NCBI GenBank assembly: GCA_030528055.1
Contig: JAUMZQ010000007.1
Span: forward strand, 1 to 64,000
Origin: Streptococcus sp.
GTDB taxonomy: Bacteria; Bacillota; Bacilli; Lactobacillales; Streptococcaceae
Reading direction: 5' to 3'
Length of the DNA: 64,000 bases
Notes under the pieces: model-generated
Database searches by the model: none
Told to the model about the DNA's origin: nothing
What the model saw: the letters and a program-made list of their open reading frames with translations, nothing else
Shown here: one piece after another, positions 29,540 to 39,088 of the stretch
Layout of the letters: each line of letters opens with the position of its first letter
Position numbering within the stretch: position 1 is the first letter of the stretch
Position numbers and translations under genes: made by a program

Positions 29540-29611
29540 GTACTAATGTTTTTAGGTTAATCAGTATATTTAAGTTTATGCAGAGACATAGACAATAGAA
29601 ATGAGGAAAAT

Positions 29612-32600
29612 ATGCCAAAACGTACAGATATTAAAAAAATTATGGTCATTGGGTCAGGTCCTATTATTATTGGACAAGCAGCTGAGTTTGACTATGCAGG
29701 AACACAAGCCTGTTTGTCGTTAAAAGAGGAAGGTTATACAGTTGTTTTAGTGAACTCAAATCCAGCCACTATCATGACGGATAGAGAAATTGCTGATAAA
29801 GTTTACATCGAGCCAATCACACTTGAATTTGTCACTAAAATTTTGAGAAAAGAACGTCCAGATGCACTCTTGCCTACACTGGGAGGTCAAACTGGTCTGA
29901 ATATGGCGATGGAACTCTCTAAGGAAGGTATTTTAGAGGAGTTAGGAGTAGAACTTCTTGGAACAAAGTTATCTGCTATTGATCAAGCAGAAGACCGAGA
30001 TCTTTTTAAACAATTGATGGAAGACTTAGAACAACCAATTCCTGAATCTGAAATTGTAAATACTGTACAAGAAGCTATTGATTTTGCCTCTAGTATTGGT
30101 TATCCAGTTATTGTTCGCCCAGCATTTACTCTTGGAGGAACTGGTGGAGGAATGTGCGACAATGAAGAAGAATTAAAAGAAATCGCAGAAAATGGTTTGA
30201 AATTATCGCCAGTCACTCAGTGTTTAATTGAACGCTCCATTGCAGGTTTTAAAGAAATTGAATACGAAGTCATGTGTGATGCCGCTGACAATGCTCTAGT
30301 GGTTTGTAATATGGAAAACTTTGATCCTGTAGGTGTGCACACAGGTGATTCCATTGTATTTGCACCAACTCAAACAATTTCAGATTATGAAAATCAGATG
30401 CTACGAGATGCTAGTTTAAAAATTATTCGTGCTTTAAAGATTGAAGGAGGATGTAATGTTCAGCTCGCTTTAGATCCTCATAGTTTTAAGTATTATGTCA
30501 TCGAAGTAAATCCTCGTGTTTCTCGTTCGTCTGCATTGGCTTCCAAGGCAACTGGTTATCCTATTGCTAAACTGGCAGCAAAAATTGCGGTTGGTCTAAC
30601 ACTAGATGAAGTCATTAATCCAGTTACAGGAACAACCTATGCTATGTTTGAACCAGCACTTGATTATGTTGTAGCCAAAATTCCTCGCTTTCCTTTTGAT
30701 AAATTTGAGCATGGAGAACGTCGTTTGGGAACACAGATGAAAGCGACTGGCGAGGTTATGGCCATTGGAAGGAATATTGAAGAAAGTTTATTGAAAGCTT
30801 GTCGTTCACTAGAAATTGGAGTCCACCATAACGAAATAGCTGAATTATCTCAAGTGTCAGATGATGTTTTAACAGATAAAATTATTAAAGCTCAAGATGA
30901 TCGTTTGTTTTATTTGTCAGAAGCTATCCGACGTGGATATAGCTTAAATGAACTAGCAAAACTAACTAAAATAGACCTTTTCTTCCTAGATAAGTTGTTG
31001 CGTATCTATGAAATTGAACAAGAGTTAGCCAATCAAATAGGAGATATAACACTCCTCAAGAAAGCAAAACAAAATGGTTTTTCAGATCAGAAAATAGCTG
31101 AATTATGGAAACAAACTCCTCAGCAAATTCGTCAAATTCGCCTTGAGAATAAGATTGTTCCTGTCTACAAAATGGTAGACACTTGTGCAGCCGAGTTTGA
31201 ATCTACTACACCTTATTTTTATTCTACTTATGGTTTTGAGAATGAGTCTATCAAATCCGATAAAGCCTCTATATTGGTGCTTGGTTCGGGCCCCATTCGT
31301 ATCGGACAAGGAGTAGAGTTTGATTATGCTACAGTGCATTCTGTAAGAGCCATTCAAGAAGCTGGTTACGAAGCGATTATCATGAATAGCAATCCAGAAA
31401 CGGTTTCAACAGACTTTTCTATTTCAGATAAACTATATTTTGAACCACTAACTTTTGAAGATGTCATGAATGTGATTGAATTGGAACAACCTCAAGGAGT
31501 TATTGTTCAATTTGGTGGTCAAACGGCTATTAATTTAGCTGAACCACTAACCGAAGCTGGTGTTACGATTCTTGGTACACAAGTGTCCGACTTGGATAGA
31601 GCAGAAGATCGTGATCTGTTTGAACAAGCTCTAAAAGAACTAGATATTCCTCAGCCTCCAGGTCAAACAGCTACAAATGAAGAAGAAGCTGTGGCAGCAG
31701 CACAGAAAATTGGCTTTCCTGTTTTAGTTCGTCCTTCTTATGTTTTGGGTGGTAGGGCTATGGAGATCGTTGAAAATGTGCAGGATCTTCGTTCATACAT
31801 GCAAACAGCAGTTAAAGCTAGCCCAGATCATCCAGTCTTAGTGGATTCATACATTGTAGGTAAAGAATGTGAAGTAGATGCTATATCTGATGGTAAGGAA
31901 GTGCTGATTCCAGGTATCATGGAGCATATCGAACGTGCAGGTGTTCATTCAGGCGATTCGATGGCAGTTTACCCTCCTCAAACGCTATCTGCTGCAGTTC
32001 AAGAGAAAATTGTTAGTTATACAAAAAAATTAGCTTTAGGATTGCATTGTCTTGGTATGATGAATATTCAATTTGTTATTAAAGATGAAACAGTTTATGT
32101 AATCGAGGTTAATCCACGCGCAAGTCGGACAGTTCCTTTCCTATCTAAAATTACTAACATTCCAATGGCACAAGTAGCGACACGATTGATATTGGGTGAA
32201 ACTTTAAATGATTTGGGCTACAAGGATGGACTATATCCAACAAGTTCGCATGTTCATGTGAAAGCACCTGTTTTCTCTTTTACAAAATTGGCAAAAGTAG
32301 ATAGTTTGCTTGGACCTGAAATGAAATCAACAGGTGAAGTAATGGGAACGGATACTAATCTTGAAAAAGCCTTGTACAAAGTATTTGAGGCCTCTTATCT
32401 TCATCTTCCAATTTTTGGAAACATTGTCTTCACCATTGCTGATGATAGCAAATCGGAAGCATTGAATTTAGCAAGACGCTTTACTACTATTGGATATACG
32501 ATTCTAGCAACTGAAGGAACAGCTAAATATTTTAAAGAAAATGGTATTTCTGTTCAATTAGTTGATAAAATTGGTGGAAATGGTGACAAAGACATACCTG

Positions 32601-32791
32601 CTTTTGTTCGTAAGGGCAAAATACAGGCTATTATCAACACAGTTGGTACAAAACGAACAGCTGATGAAGATGGACAGGCAATTCGTAGTTCTGCTATTGA
32701 GCATGGAGTTCCGCTATTCACAGCACTAGATACCGCTGAAGCTATGTTAAAAGTCTTGGAAAGCCGTAGTTTCACAACAGAAGCCATTTAA
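29612..32791 (+). CDS. carB: Carbamoyl-phosphate synthase large subunit
   Basis: 1059 residues, full length. Two homologous ATP-grasp halves ([20 protein letters not shown] near residue 14; [20 protein letters not shown] near 554) and a C-terminal MGS-type allosteric domain (from about 930). It makes carbamoyl phosphate for pyrimidines and arginine. It lies 72 bp from carA. A terminator follows, ending the pyr operon. Confidence 0.97.
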   Translation: MPKRTDIKKIMVIGSGPIIIGQAAEFDYAGTQACLSLKEEGYTVVLVNSNPATIMTDREIADKVYIEPITLEFVTKILRKERPDALLPTLGGQTGLNMAMELSKEGILEELGVELLGTKLSAIDQAEDRDLFKQLMEDLEQPIPESEIVNTVQEAIDFASSIGYPVIVRPAFTLGGTGGGMCDNEEELKEIAENGLKLSPVTQCLIERSIAGFKEIEYEVMCDAADNALVVCNMENFDPVGVHTGDSIVFAPTQTISDYENQMLRDASLKIIRALKIEGGCNVQLALDPHSFKYYVIEVNPRVSRSSALASKATGYPIAKLAAKIAVGLTLDEVINPVTGTTYAMFEPALDYVVAKIPRFPFDKFEHGERRLGTQMKATGEVMAIGRNIEESLLKACRSLEIGVHHNEIAELSQVSDDVLTDKIIKAQDDRLFYLSEAIRRGYSLNELAKLTKIDLFFLDKLLRIYEIEQELANQIGDITLLKKAKQNGFSDQKIAELWKQTPQQIRQIRLENKIVPVYKMVDTCAAEFESTTPYFYSTYGFENESIKSDKASILVLGSGPIRIGQGVEFDYATVHSVRAIQEAGYEAIIMNSNPETVSTDFSISDKLYFEPLTFEDVMNVIELEQPQGVIVQFGGQTAINLAEPLTEAGVTILGTQVSDLDRAEDRDLFEQALKELDIPQPPGQTATNEEEAVAAAQKIGFPVLVRPSYVLGGRAMEIVENVQDLRSYMQTAVKASPDHPVLVDSYIVGKECEVDAISDGKEVLIPGIMEHIERAGVHSGDSMAVYPPQTLSAAVQEKIVSYTKKLALGLHCLGMMNIQFVIKDETVYVIEVNPRASRTVPFLSKITNIPMAQVATRLILGETLNDLGYKDGLYPTSSHVHVKAPVFSFTKLAKVDSLLGPEMKSTGEVMGTDTNLEKALYKVFEASYLHLPIFGNIVFTIADDSKSEALNLARRFTTIGYTILATEGTAKYFKENGISVQLVDKIGGNGDKDIPAFVRKGKIQAIINTVGTKRTADEDGQAIRSSAIEHGVPLFTALDTAEAMLKVLESRSFTTEAI

Positions 32792-32799
32792 AAAATACA

Positions 32800-32834
32800 A
32801 AAGTACACTTGAACTATAAGTGTACTTTATTTTA
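32800..32834 (+). terminator. Terminator of the pyr-car operon
   Basis: AAAGTACACTT (32800-32810) and AAGTGTACTTT (32818-32828) pair perfectly around a 7-nt loop, with T-rich sequence after. Confidence 0.85.
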
Positions 32835-32915
32835 TATAAGAAAAATAAGGTTTTAAAGGATCAAGTTGACTGAATCGTGATAGAATAATAATAGTTAGCA
32901 AAACGAGGAAGAAAA

Positions 32916-33659
32916 ATGGCAAAGCAAAATATTTATGATAATGAGTCCTTTTTTAATGGTTATAAAAAAATCAGAGAAAAAGAAAACAATGCGAATAAGT
33001 TGTTTGAAATTCCAACACTATTTTCGTTGATACCAGATTTAAAGAATAAAAAAGTGCTAGATTTAGGCTGTGGATTTGGGGAACATTGTAGGTATTTTGT
33101 AGATTGTGGAGCAAAGAAAGTCGTTGGAATTGACTTATCCAAAAAGATGTTGGAAGTTGCTCAAAAAGAAAATAGTCACCCTAAAATATCCTATATAAAG
33201 ATGGCAATAGAAGACATAGGTAAGTTAAATGAAAAATTTGATATTATCGTTAGTTCATTAGCTCTGCACTATGTTGAGGATTACTCAGAAGTTGTCAAGA
33301 AAATACATGCAATATTAAATAGAGGAGGACGATTTTTATTTTCTCAAGAACATCCATTAGCTACTTGCCATTCTGGAGATGATAGATGGACAAGAGATGA
33401 AAGTGGAAATAAGATTCATCTGAATTTATCTCATTATGGTTTAGAAGGAGAGAGGTCATCAACTTTGTTAATTGAAAATGTGAAGAAATATCACAGAACT
33501 TTTCCTACCATCATCAACACCCTCATTGATACAGGATTTATTCTTGAAAAAGTGGTAGAACCAATGCCAACTGATGAATTACTCGAAAAGTATCCTAATT
33601 ACCGAGACTTGTTTCACAAACCAGATTTTCTAATCATTAAAGTTAGAAAAGATGAGTGA
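32916..33659 (+). CDS. Class I SAM-dependent methyltransferase
   Basis: 247 residues. Motif I VLDLGCGFGEHCRYF (near 50-64), motif II VVGIDLSKKML, and motif III/post-I FDIIVSSLALHYVEDY are typical. The C-terminal half (HPLATCHSGDDRW, YHRTFPTI) resembles small-molecule methyltransferases of the UbiE/Methyltransf_11 group. Substrate unknown. Single gene with RBS gaggaag and a possible -35 TTGACT (32866-32871). Confidence 0.8.
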   Translation: MAKQNIYDNESFFNGYKKIREKENNANKLFEIPTLFSLIPDLKNKKVLDLGCGFGEHCRYFVDCGAKKVVGIDLSKKMLEVAQKENSHPKISYIKMAIEDIGKLNEKFDIIVSSLALHYVEDYSEVVKKIHAILNRGGRFLFSQEHPLATCHSGDDRWTRDESGNKIHLNLSHYGLEGERSSTLLIENVKKYHRTFPTIINTLIDTGFILEKVVEPMPTDELLEKYPNYRDLFHKPDFLIIKVRKDE

Positions 33660-33778
33660 TGTTGAGTTACTTTTCATAGTATTCAGTAGATAAATATAAA
33701 AAAATCCGCTGGTACGTTTATATAAATTCCGATTCATTAAGTGAAGAATTATATTTAGAATTTTAAAGAGGTAAAATT

Positions 33779-34342
33779 ATGAAAGTTAATAGGTTAGACA
33801 AAATAGCGGGTTTATTTTTTGCAGTTGCAACGGTTGCCATTATTCTTATTTTTTTTACAAATAGAGTATTTTTTGAATGGGCCTTTACAAGACATCAAAA
33901 CACATTGAGTTGGTATATAAGACCCTTGTTTATCATTCCGATAGTGATAGGTGCCTATCAAAAGTCTTATTCGATTATATTTGCATCTGTATTTTCTTTA
34001 TTTACAAGTATGTTTTGGTTTCCAAAGCCTGCCATAGTAGATGAAAGTGTGATAGGATTTTTGAACTTTGAAAAAGATTATTTAACCAGTGGCTGGACGG
34101 CAAATAAAATTTTTGTTGTGATTGCAGTAATTCTTTTTTTCATCTTTTTGATTTATATGACATGGCAAAGGAAGTGGAAATTGTTGCTATGGGTTGTGGT
34201 AGCTGGTGCTGTGTTAAAAATTGTTCATAGTGTGATTTTTGGAGGAGAAAATGGATTTTCAATTGTTAAACCAGCATTATTGGGCTTGGTTATCTGTGTA
34301 TCGGTGATTGCATTTATAGCAATGAAAAAGAAGAAAAAATAA
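33779..34342 (+). CDS. Hypothetical membrane protein
   Basis: 187 residues with about five membrane segments (about 10-26, 45-60, 65-80, 111-127, 138-182 as two) and a short lysine-rich end (KKKKK). No family recognised. RBS gaggt (33768-33772). The loop FWFPKPAIVDESVIGFLNFE between segments is the least hydrophobic part. Confidence 0.65.
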   Translation: MKVNRLDKIAGLFFAVATVAIILIFFTNRVFFEWAFTRHQNTLSWYIRPLFIIPIVIGAYQKSYSIIFASVFSLFTSMFWFPKPAIVDESVIGFLNFEKDYLTSGWTANKIFVVIAVILFFIFLIYMTWQRKWKLLLWVVVAGAVLKIVHSVIFGGENGFSIVKPALLGLVICVSVIAFIAMKKKKK

Positions 34343-34603
34343 ATCTTAAGCGGATTGATAAAATAATGAAACAAAAACTATAAAGTTAAAAATTTAGAAT
34401 GTGAGTATAGATGGAAAAATCTTTCAATATTTTGAAAACTTCGGGCTCGCATTCTCATTGTTCTTAACGTCAACGAGGAGAAAGTATTAAACTTCTTACA
34501 TAATAAAAACGTATAAAAGCATGCTTTTATACGTTTTTATAAAGTTTGTAAATTTTAATGCGTAAAAAATTATAGAAATCATAAATAAAAGCTGTTTAAT
34601 CTT
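34343..34603. other. Convergent intergenic region with two dyad elements
   Basis: No gene. It holds a long-loop dyad (AGAATGTGAG at about 34397 and CTCGCATTCT at about 34447, 9 of 10 pairs) and a perfect palindrome at 34503-34540 described separately. Confidence 0.55.
34503..34540. terminator. 38-bp perfect palindrome, bidirectional terminator
   Basis: Two 19-bp arms with no spacer (centre AGCATGCT), A-rich on the left and ending in TTTTTAT on the right. It lies between convergent genes, so it can terminate both. Confidence 0.75.
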
Positions 34604-35365
34604 TTATTTAGAGGTATTTTTAGCAGTTCCTGTTTTGTAGTTGATTTCCGCGTTTGGAGATACATTGTCTAGCCAAACATGGGTCATACCATCAATATCT
34701 AACTCCTCTTTTCCACTATCTAATTGGATACTAACTACATTTCCATCAGCATCAAAGCCAACATATTGTAACTCAATTTTGCGTGGAATTAGTTCATCAT
34801 CTGTATAAATAGGAGTGACTTTATAGTCCAACCAGTAATCAGGATTATCAGCAAGCCATTTTTCTAGACGTTGTACATAATACAACATACTACCTTGATT
34901 GTTGCTATTAGTGGTTTTAAAATTACCAGAATTAAGCCATGCTGTCATGGGAACTAGATTCTTACCTTCATTGCTCAAACCACTAAATTGGTAAGGAATG
35001 AGCTGTCCACGTTCCATCAACCAAGCCCTATCTTTGCTGGAATTATAATAAAATTTATAATTATGCCAACCGATAGGATTATAGCTTATATCTATCTCTT
35101 TTTTCTTACGAAAAGTATCTTTGTTGTTAAGTAGAATGTGGGCGGCAGTAGCTCGACCATATCTATCCTTTTTTCCTAATTTTAACTGAAACTGATTATT
35201 GAAATAGAGAGTCCCAATCTCTGTTTCATCTGTTTCGCTAAGGAACTGAATATTAGACTGTTGTTTTTGCTGTGCCTGTACAAACTGTGCTGTTTTCATA
35301 GGTATAAGCAAAAAAACTAATCCGGTAATAAAACATGCCCATTTTTTTATATTTAATTTTTCCAT
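34604..35365 (-). CDS. Secreted DNA/RNA non-specific endonuclease family protein, catalytic His replaced
   Basis: 253 residues with a signal peptide (about 1-31, cut near VQA-QQ). GRATAAH, PIGWHN, KNLVPMTAWLNSGN and a YYVQRLEKWL helix match streptococcal secreted nucleases of the Spd/mitogenic-factor type. In that family the active site reads (D/N)RGH; here residues 118-121 are ERGQ, codon CAG at 35003-35005. The Asn residues (N136, N145) are kept. Start is ATG 35365 with RBS ggag; an upstream TTG at 35410 overlaps the -35. It may be inactive or altered in activity. Confidence 0.8.
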   Translation of the reverse strand: MEKLNIKKWACFITGLVFLLIPMKTAQFVQAQQKQQSNIQFLSETDETEIGTLYFNNQFQLKLGKKDRYGRATAAHILLNNKDTFRKKKEIDISYNPIGWHNYKFYYNSSKDRAWLMERGQLIPYQFSGLSNEGKNLVPMTAWLNSGNFKTTNSNNQGSMLYYVQRLEKWLADNPDYWLDYKVTPIYTDDELIPRKIELQYVGFDADGNVVSIQLDSGKEELDIDGMTHVWLDNVSPNAEINYKTGTAKNTSK

Positions 35366-35381
35366 AATAATCTCCGCCAAT

Positions 35382-35410
35382 ATTTTACAATAAAAATAAG
35401 AATTTAGCAA
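35382..35410 (-). promoter_or_regulatory. Promoter of the nuclease gene
   Basis: Minus strand -35 TTGCTA (35405-35410), 17-bp spacer, -10 TAAAAT (35382-35387). Confidence 0.7.
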
Positions 35411-35545
35411 GTAAAAATAATAGGTTGTGTTTGAAAATAAAATTAAATTATGCTTAATGATTTTAGTTTTATCAGTTTTAATTTCTTATTTATAGACCGA
35501 ACTGATTCTATATTGTAAAAACTGCTCATTAAAATCTTTTTTTGA

Positions 35546-35551
35546 TATAAT
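35546..35551 (+). promoter_or_regulatory. Extended -10 box directly before the fRMsr gene
   Basis: TGaTATAAT, with TATAAT at 35546-35551. The ATG begins 8 nt after the last base of the -10, leaving little or no leader. Confidence 0.65.
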
Positions 35552-35558
35552 AGAGAGT

Positions 35559-36056
35559 ATGAACAAAGAAGAAAAAATTTCAAATTATCAATTATTGCTA
35601 GCTCAAGCTAGCGAACTTTTCAATGGAGAGACTAATCTACTAGCCAATTTATCCAATAGTTCTGCCTTACTAAAATATTCTCTACATCGATCAGTCTTTG
35701 CAGGATTTTATTTATTTGATGGGACAGAATTGATTTTAGGGCCTTTTCAAGGTGGCGTTTCTTGTGTGCACATTGCACTAGGGAAAGGAGTATGTGGAGA
35801 AGCAGCTCAAAGCAATCAAACGATAATTGTAGATGATGTCTCTCAACATAAAAATTATATTTCCTGTGATAGTGCGGCTAAAAGTGAGATTGTTCTTCCT
35901 ATCAGTAAAAATGGTCAATTATTGGGAGTTCTTGATTTAGACTCGTCGGTTATTGGTGATTATGATGCTATTGATAAAGAGTATCTGGAGCAATTTATTG
36001 AATTATTAGTAAGAGAAACCGTTTGGAATTTTGAAATGTTTGGAGAAAAAATATAA
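35559..36056 (+). CDS. Free methionine-R-sulfoxide reductase (GAF domain)
   Basis: 165 residues, one GAF domain. The three cysteines of the fRMsr family are present at C69 (GGVSCVHI), C79 (GKGVCG) and C103 (YISCDS). The enzyme reduces free methionine-R-sulfoxide using thioredoxin. It overlaps dnaX by one base (TAATG), the usual streptococcal arrangement. There is no Shine-Dalgarno sequence; the -10 box sits immediately upstream. Confidence 0.88.
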   Translation: MNKEEKISNYQLLLAQASELFNGETNLLANLSNSSALLKYSLHRSVFAGFYLFDGTELILGPFQGGVSCVHIALGKGVCGEAAQSNQTIIVDDVSQHKNYISCDSAAKSEIVLPISKNGQLLGVLDLDSSVIGDYDAIDKEYLEQFIELLVRETVWNFEMFGEKI

Positions 36057-37723
36057 TGTACCAAGCTTTATACCGAAAATACCGTAGTCAGACTTTTGGA
36101 CAATTAGTAGGACAAGAAGTAGTCGCAACAACACTTCGCCAAGCGGTTAAGGAAAACAAGATTAGTCATGCCTATCTCTTTTCAGGTCCTAGAGGAACAG
36201 GAAAAACAAGTGTTGCCAAGATATTTGCAAAAGCAATGAATTGTCCTCATCAAGTGGATGGAGAGCCGTGTAATGAATGTTATATTTGCAAGGCGATTAC
36301 AGAAGGTAGCTTAGAAGATGTGATTGAGATAGATGCGGCTTCTAATAATGGCGTGGATGAAATTCGTGATATTCGTGACAAATCAACTTATGCACCAAGT
36401 TTAGCAAAGCATAAAGTTTATATAATTGATGAGGTTCATATGTTGTCAACTGGGGCTTTCAATGCACTGTTGAAAACACTAGAAGAACCAACAGAAAATG
36501 TCGTTTTTATTTTAGCAACAACAGAACTTCACAAAATTCCAGCGACCATCCTTTCTCGTGTCCAACGATTTGAATTCAAATCAATCAAAATAAAAGATAT
36601 TTTAAATCATCTTAAATGGATTTTGCAAGAAGAAAAAATTGAATTTGAAGAAGGAGCGGTGCAGATTATTGCACGACAAGCCGAGGGAGGTATGCGGGAT
36701 GCTTTATCTATTTTGGATCAGGCTCTCAGCTTAGCACAGGATAATATACTGACTCAAGCGATTGCAGAGGAAATCACAGGCTCTATTAGCTTGAGTGCCT
36801 TGGATAATTATGTATCAGCTCTTTCTAGATATGATGTGACCGGAGCGTTGGAACAGCTTACCCTCATTTTTGAACAAGGGAAAAATATGTCACGCTTTGT
36901 TACAGATTTTCTGAATTATTTGCGTGATTTATTGGTTGTGCAAGCAGGCGGTGAAAATACGCATTATAGTGAAATATTTTCGGAAAATCTTGCGATACCT
37001 CAGTCTAGATTATTTGAGATGATTGAAGTTGCGACTAGTAGTTTGACGGATATAAAAAATAGTCTTCAACCCAAAATTTATGCGGAAGTAATGAGTGTTC
37101 GCTTAGCGGAAGAAACAGAAGTCTATCAGTTACCAAGCAACCTAGCTAGCGAATTGGAATCACTAAAAAAAGAAATCGCCCAATTAAAAAATCAAATTTC
37201 TTTAATTGGAGTATCTCAACCTTCCTCATCCAATCAATCGCCTAAAGTACAAACTTCCAAAAATAAGACGTATCATATAGATAAGCATAAAGTAAATGCT
37301 ATTTTAGAAGAAGCTGTTGAAAATCCGGATTTGGCGCGTAGCAATTTAACAAAGCTACAAAATGCTTGGGGCGAAATTATCGAAAGTTTAGCTGGTGCAG
37401 ATCGAGCGCTTTTAGCTGGTTCAAAGCCTGTAGCAGCAAATGAAAATCATGCTATTTTAGCATTTGAATCTCATTTTAACGCTGAACAAACTATGAAAAG
37501 AGAAAATCTTAATACTATGTTTGGGAACATCTTGAGCAATGCTGCTGGTTTTTCACCAGAGATTTTAGCTATTTCTCTGGATGATTGGACCAAAATTCGA
37601 ACAGAATTTTCAGATAGAACTCGTGGTGCAGGTAAAGTTGAACAAGTCAAAGAAAAAGAAGAGTCTCTTATTCCGTCAGAATTTGATTACTTAGCAGAAA
37701 AAATCACTATTCAAGAAGATTAA
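36056..37723 (+). CDS. dnaX: DNA polymerase III subunit gamma/tau
   Basis: 555 residues (tau). Walker A GPRGTGKT (44-51), four zinc-binding Cys (63, 72, 75, 78), Walker B YIIDEVHML and the SRC-like ATILSRVQRFEF are intact. It is the clamp-loader motor. Just after the conserved clamp-loader domains there is a run of seven A (37165-37171) with a hairpin 8 nt downstream; a -1 shift would end at TAA 37243-37245 and yield about 396 residues, the size of a gamma form. Confidence 0.96.
   Translation: MYQALYRKYRSQTFGQLVGQEVVATTLRQAVKENKISHAYLFSGPRGTGKTSVAKIFAKAMNCPHQVDGEPCNECYICKAITEGSLEDVIEIDAASNNGVDEIRDIRDKSTYAPSLAKHKVYIIDEVHMLSTGAFNALLKTLEEPTENVVFILATTELHKIPATILSRVQRFEFKSIKIKDILNHLKWILQEEKIEFEEGAVQIIARQAEGGMRDALSILDQALSLAQDNILTQAIAEEITGSISLSALDNYVSALSRYDVTGALEQLTLIFEQGKNMSRFVTDFLNYLRDLLVVQAGGENTHYSEIFSENLAIPQSRLFEMIEVATSSLTDIKNSLQPKIYAEVMSVRLAEETEVYQLPSNLASELESLKKEIAQLKNQISLIGVSQPSSSNQSPKVQTSKNKTYHIDKHKVNAILEEAVENPDLARSNLTKLQNAWGEIIESLAGADRALLAGSKPVAANENHAILAFESHFNAEQTMKRENLNTMFGNILSNAAGFSPEILAISLDDWTKIRTEFSDRTRGAGKVEQVKEKEESLIPSEFDYLAEKITIQED
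37165..37209 (+). promoter_or_regulatory. Candidate -1 frameshift signal in dnaX
   Basis: Slippery A AAA AAA (37165-37171) in the correct phase (P-site and A-site codons both AAA, K371-K372), 8-nt spacer, then CCAATTAAA (37180-37188) pairing perfectly with TTTAATTGG (37201-37209). Confidence 0.55.
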
Positions 37724-37846
37724 TGAACGGTTTGTGATATGTTTAAAGTCAACAATTAAGCATGTATCATAACTAGAAAATAAAATAATCTATCATTTCT
37801 TAAAAAATTACTAAGGCTACTTCATTAGATTTTTTAGGTAATGTGT

Positions 37847-37852
37847 TATAAT
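37847..37852 (+). promoter_or_regulatory. Extended -10 box directly before the DUF3272 gene
   Basis: TGtTATAAT, with TATAAT at 37847-37852. The ATG begins 7 nt after the last base of the -10. Confidence 0.65.
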
Positions 37853-37858
37853 GTAGGT

Positions 37859-38059
37859 ATGAACAGACGACAATTTATAATGATGGTTTTGATGACCTCT
37901 ATTGAAACATACTTTTTCAACGAATCTCTTTTTTCTGAACATTATTTTCTAGCTCTCTTTTTAGCTTTTCTGATTATTAGAAATTTACATGTTGCTTATA
38001 TTATGCAACGCATTGCTAGTGAAATAGATAAGTATACACGAGGAAGAAATAAGCAATAA
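37859..38059 (+). CDS. DUF3272 family small membrane protein
   Basis: 66 residues, MNRRQFIMMVLMTSIETYFF..., with one or two membrane segments and a basic tail (RGRNKQ). It matches the small DUF3272 protein that follows dnaX in streptococci. An upstream in-frame ATG at 37841 overlaps the -10 box and cannot be used from this promoter. Function unknown; possibly translated from a leaderless mRNA. Confidence 0.75.
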   Translation: MNRRQFIMMVLMTSIETYFFNESLFSEHYFLALFLAFLIIRNLHVAYIMQRIASEIDKYTRGRNKQ

Positions 38060-38101
38060 ATACTTTATTTGATATAAGGCTAGCTCTTTGAAATCCAATT
38101 A

Positions 38102-38132
38102 AAAAAGCCACGAGAATTTTCCGTGGCTTTTT
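38102..38132. terminator. Bidirectional terminator between DUF3272 and birA
   Basis: AAAAAGCCACG (38102-38112) pairs perfectly with CGTGGCTTTTT (38122-38132) around a 9-nt loop. Confidence 0.88.
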
Positions 38133-38151
38133 GTTGTGTTCTGCGATGTTT

Positions 38152-39087
38152 CTACCAACTGGTTAGTGAAATTTCACCACTATTTAGCCAAATTTCTTCT
38201 CCTTTATCTAATTGAACGAGCAATTGCCCACGATCAGATACGGCCTTGGCAACTCCTTTGTATTTCTTTTTTTGTTTTTCAAAAGTGATGGTGCGATTGA
38301 GCACGATAGAGCGTTGTTTATAAAGGTAGATTAACTCCTCAGGTGCAATCTCATAAAAATTCTTCCATATTTCGATAATGAGTTCATTACGAGTAATTGG
38401 AGTTTTATTGTCAAAAAGACTGCCTACTTTGTTTTGTAAATCATTAGGGAAATCTTTTATTGAAAAATTCAGACCTACACCAATGATAACATCTGTCACC
38501 AAACCAGTTTCAACTGAGGTAATAGCTTCGGTTAAAATTCCTGCAATCTTTTTATCTTTATAGTAAATATCGTTGACCCATTTAATGTCTGTATCTATTA
38601 AGGTTAAATCTTTAATGGCTTTATAAATGGCTCCTGCCGTTAGGATAGTGTAGGTTGGTAAAGCGTCAAAGGAAAGATTTGGCTTCAAGTGTAGAGACAT
38701 GTAGATTCCGCCCTGATTAGGCGAGAAGAAGTTTCTGCCAAAACGCCCCACTCCAGAAGATTGAGAGCTAGCAAGATATAAGGTGTTTTCTTTATTACCA
38801 TGCTCTAAGCCAGCTTTGGCATCTAATTGGGTAGACTGACAGTTGGGGTTATAAGAAATGGTGATTGGAGCTTTTTTTTCAATTTCTTCTGGGATAAGAA
38901 TATCACCTTTTATAATCTTGTAACCACGATTTTTAATAGAATCAATGACGACACCGTCTTTTTCTAAATGTTGAATGGCTTTCCAGACAGAAGTGCGAGA
39001 AAGATTCAAATCTTGTGCTAATTTTTCTCCACTGATATAGTCAGTTGACTGTCTAAGGAGATTAAAAACTTTTTCGTAGGTTTTCAT
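38152..39087 (-). CDS. birA: Bifunctional biotin ligase / transcriptional repressor
   Basis: 311 residues. An N-terminal winged HTH (YISGEKLAQDLNLSRTSVWK) precedes the ligase domain with the biotinyl-AMP loop region SSGVGRFGRNF (BirA consensus GRGRRGR, here altered) and KWVNDIYY, KIAGILTE. It attaches biotin to acyl carboxylases and may repress biotin uptake genes. Its ATG starts 1 bp after the galR stop codon, so it is probably read from the galR promoter. Confidence 0.93.
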   Translation of the reverse strand: MKTYEKVFNLLRQSTDYISGEKLAQDLNLSRTSVWKAIQHLEKDGVVIDSIKNRGYKIIKGDILIPEEIEKKAPITISYNPNCQSTQLDAKAGLEHGNKENTLYLASSQSSGVGRFGRNFFSPNQGGIYMSLHLKPNLSFDALPTYTILTAGAIYKAIKDLTLIDTDIKWVNDIYYKDKKIAGILTEAITSVETGLVTDVIIGVGLNFSIKDFPNDLQNKVGSLFDNKTPITRNELIIEIWKNFYEIAPEELIYLYKQRSIVLNRTITFEKQKKKYKGVAKAVSDRGQLLVQLDKGEEIWLNSGEISLTSW

Positions 39088-39088
39088 G

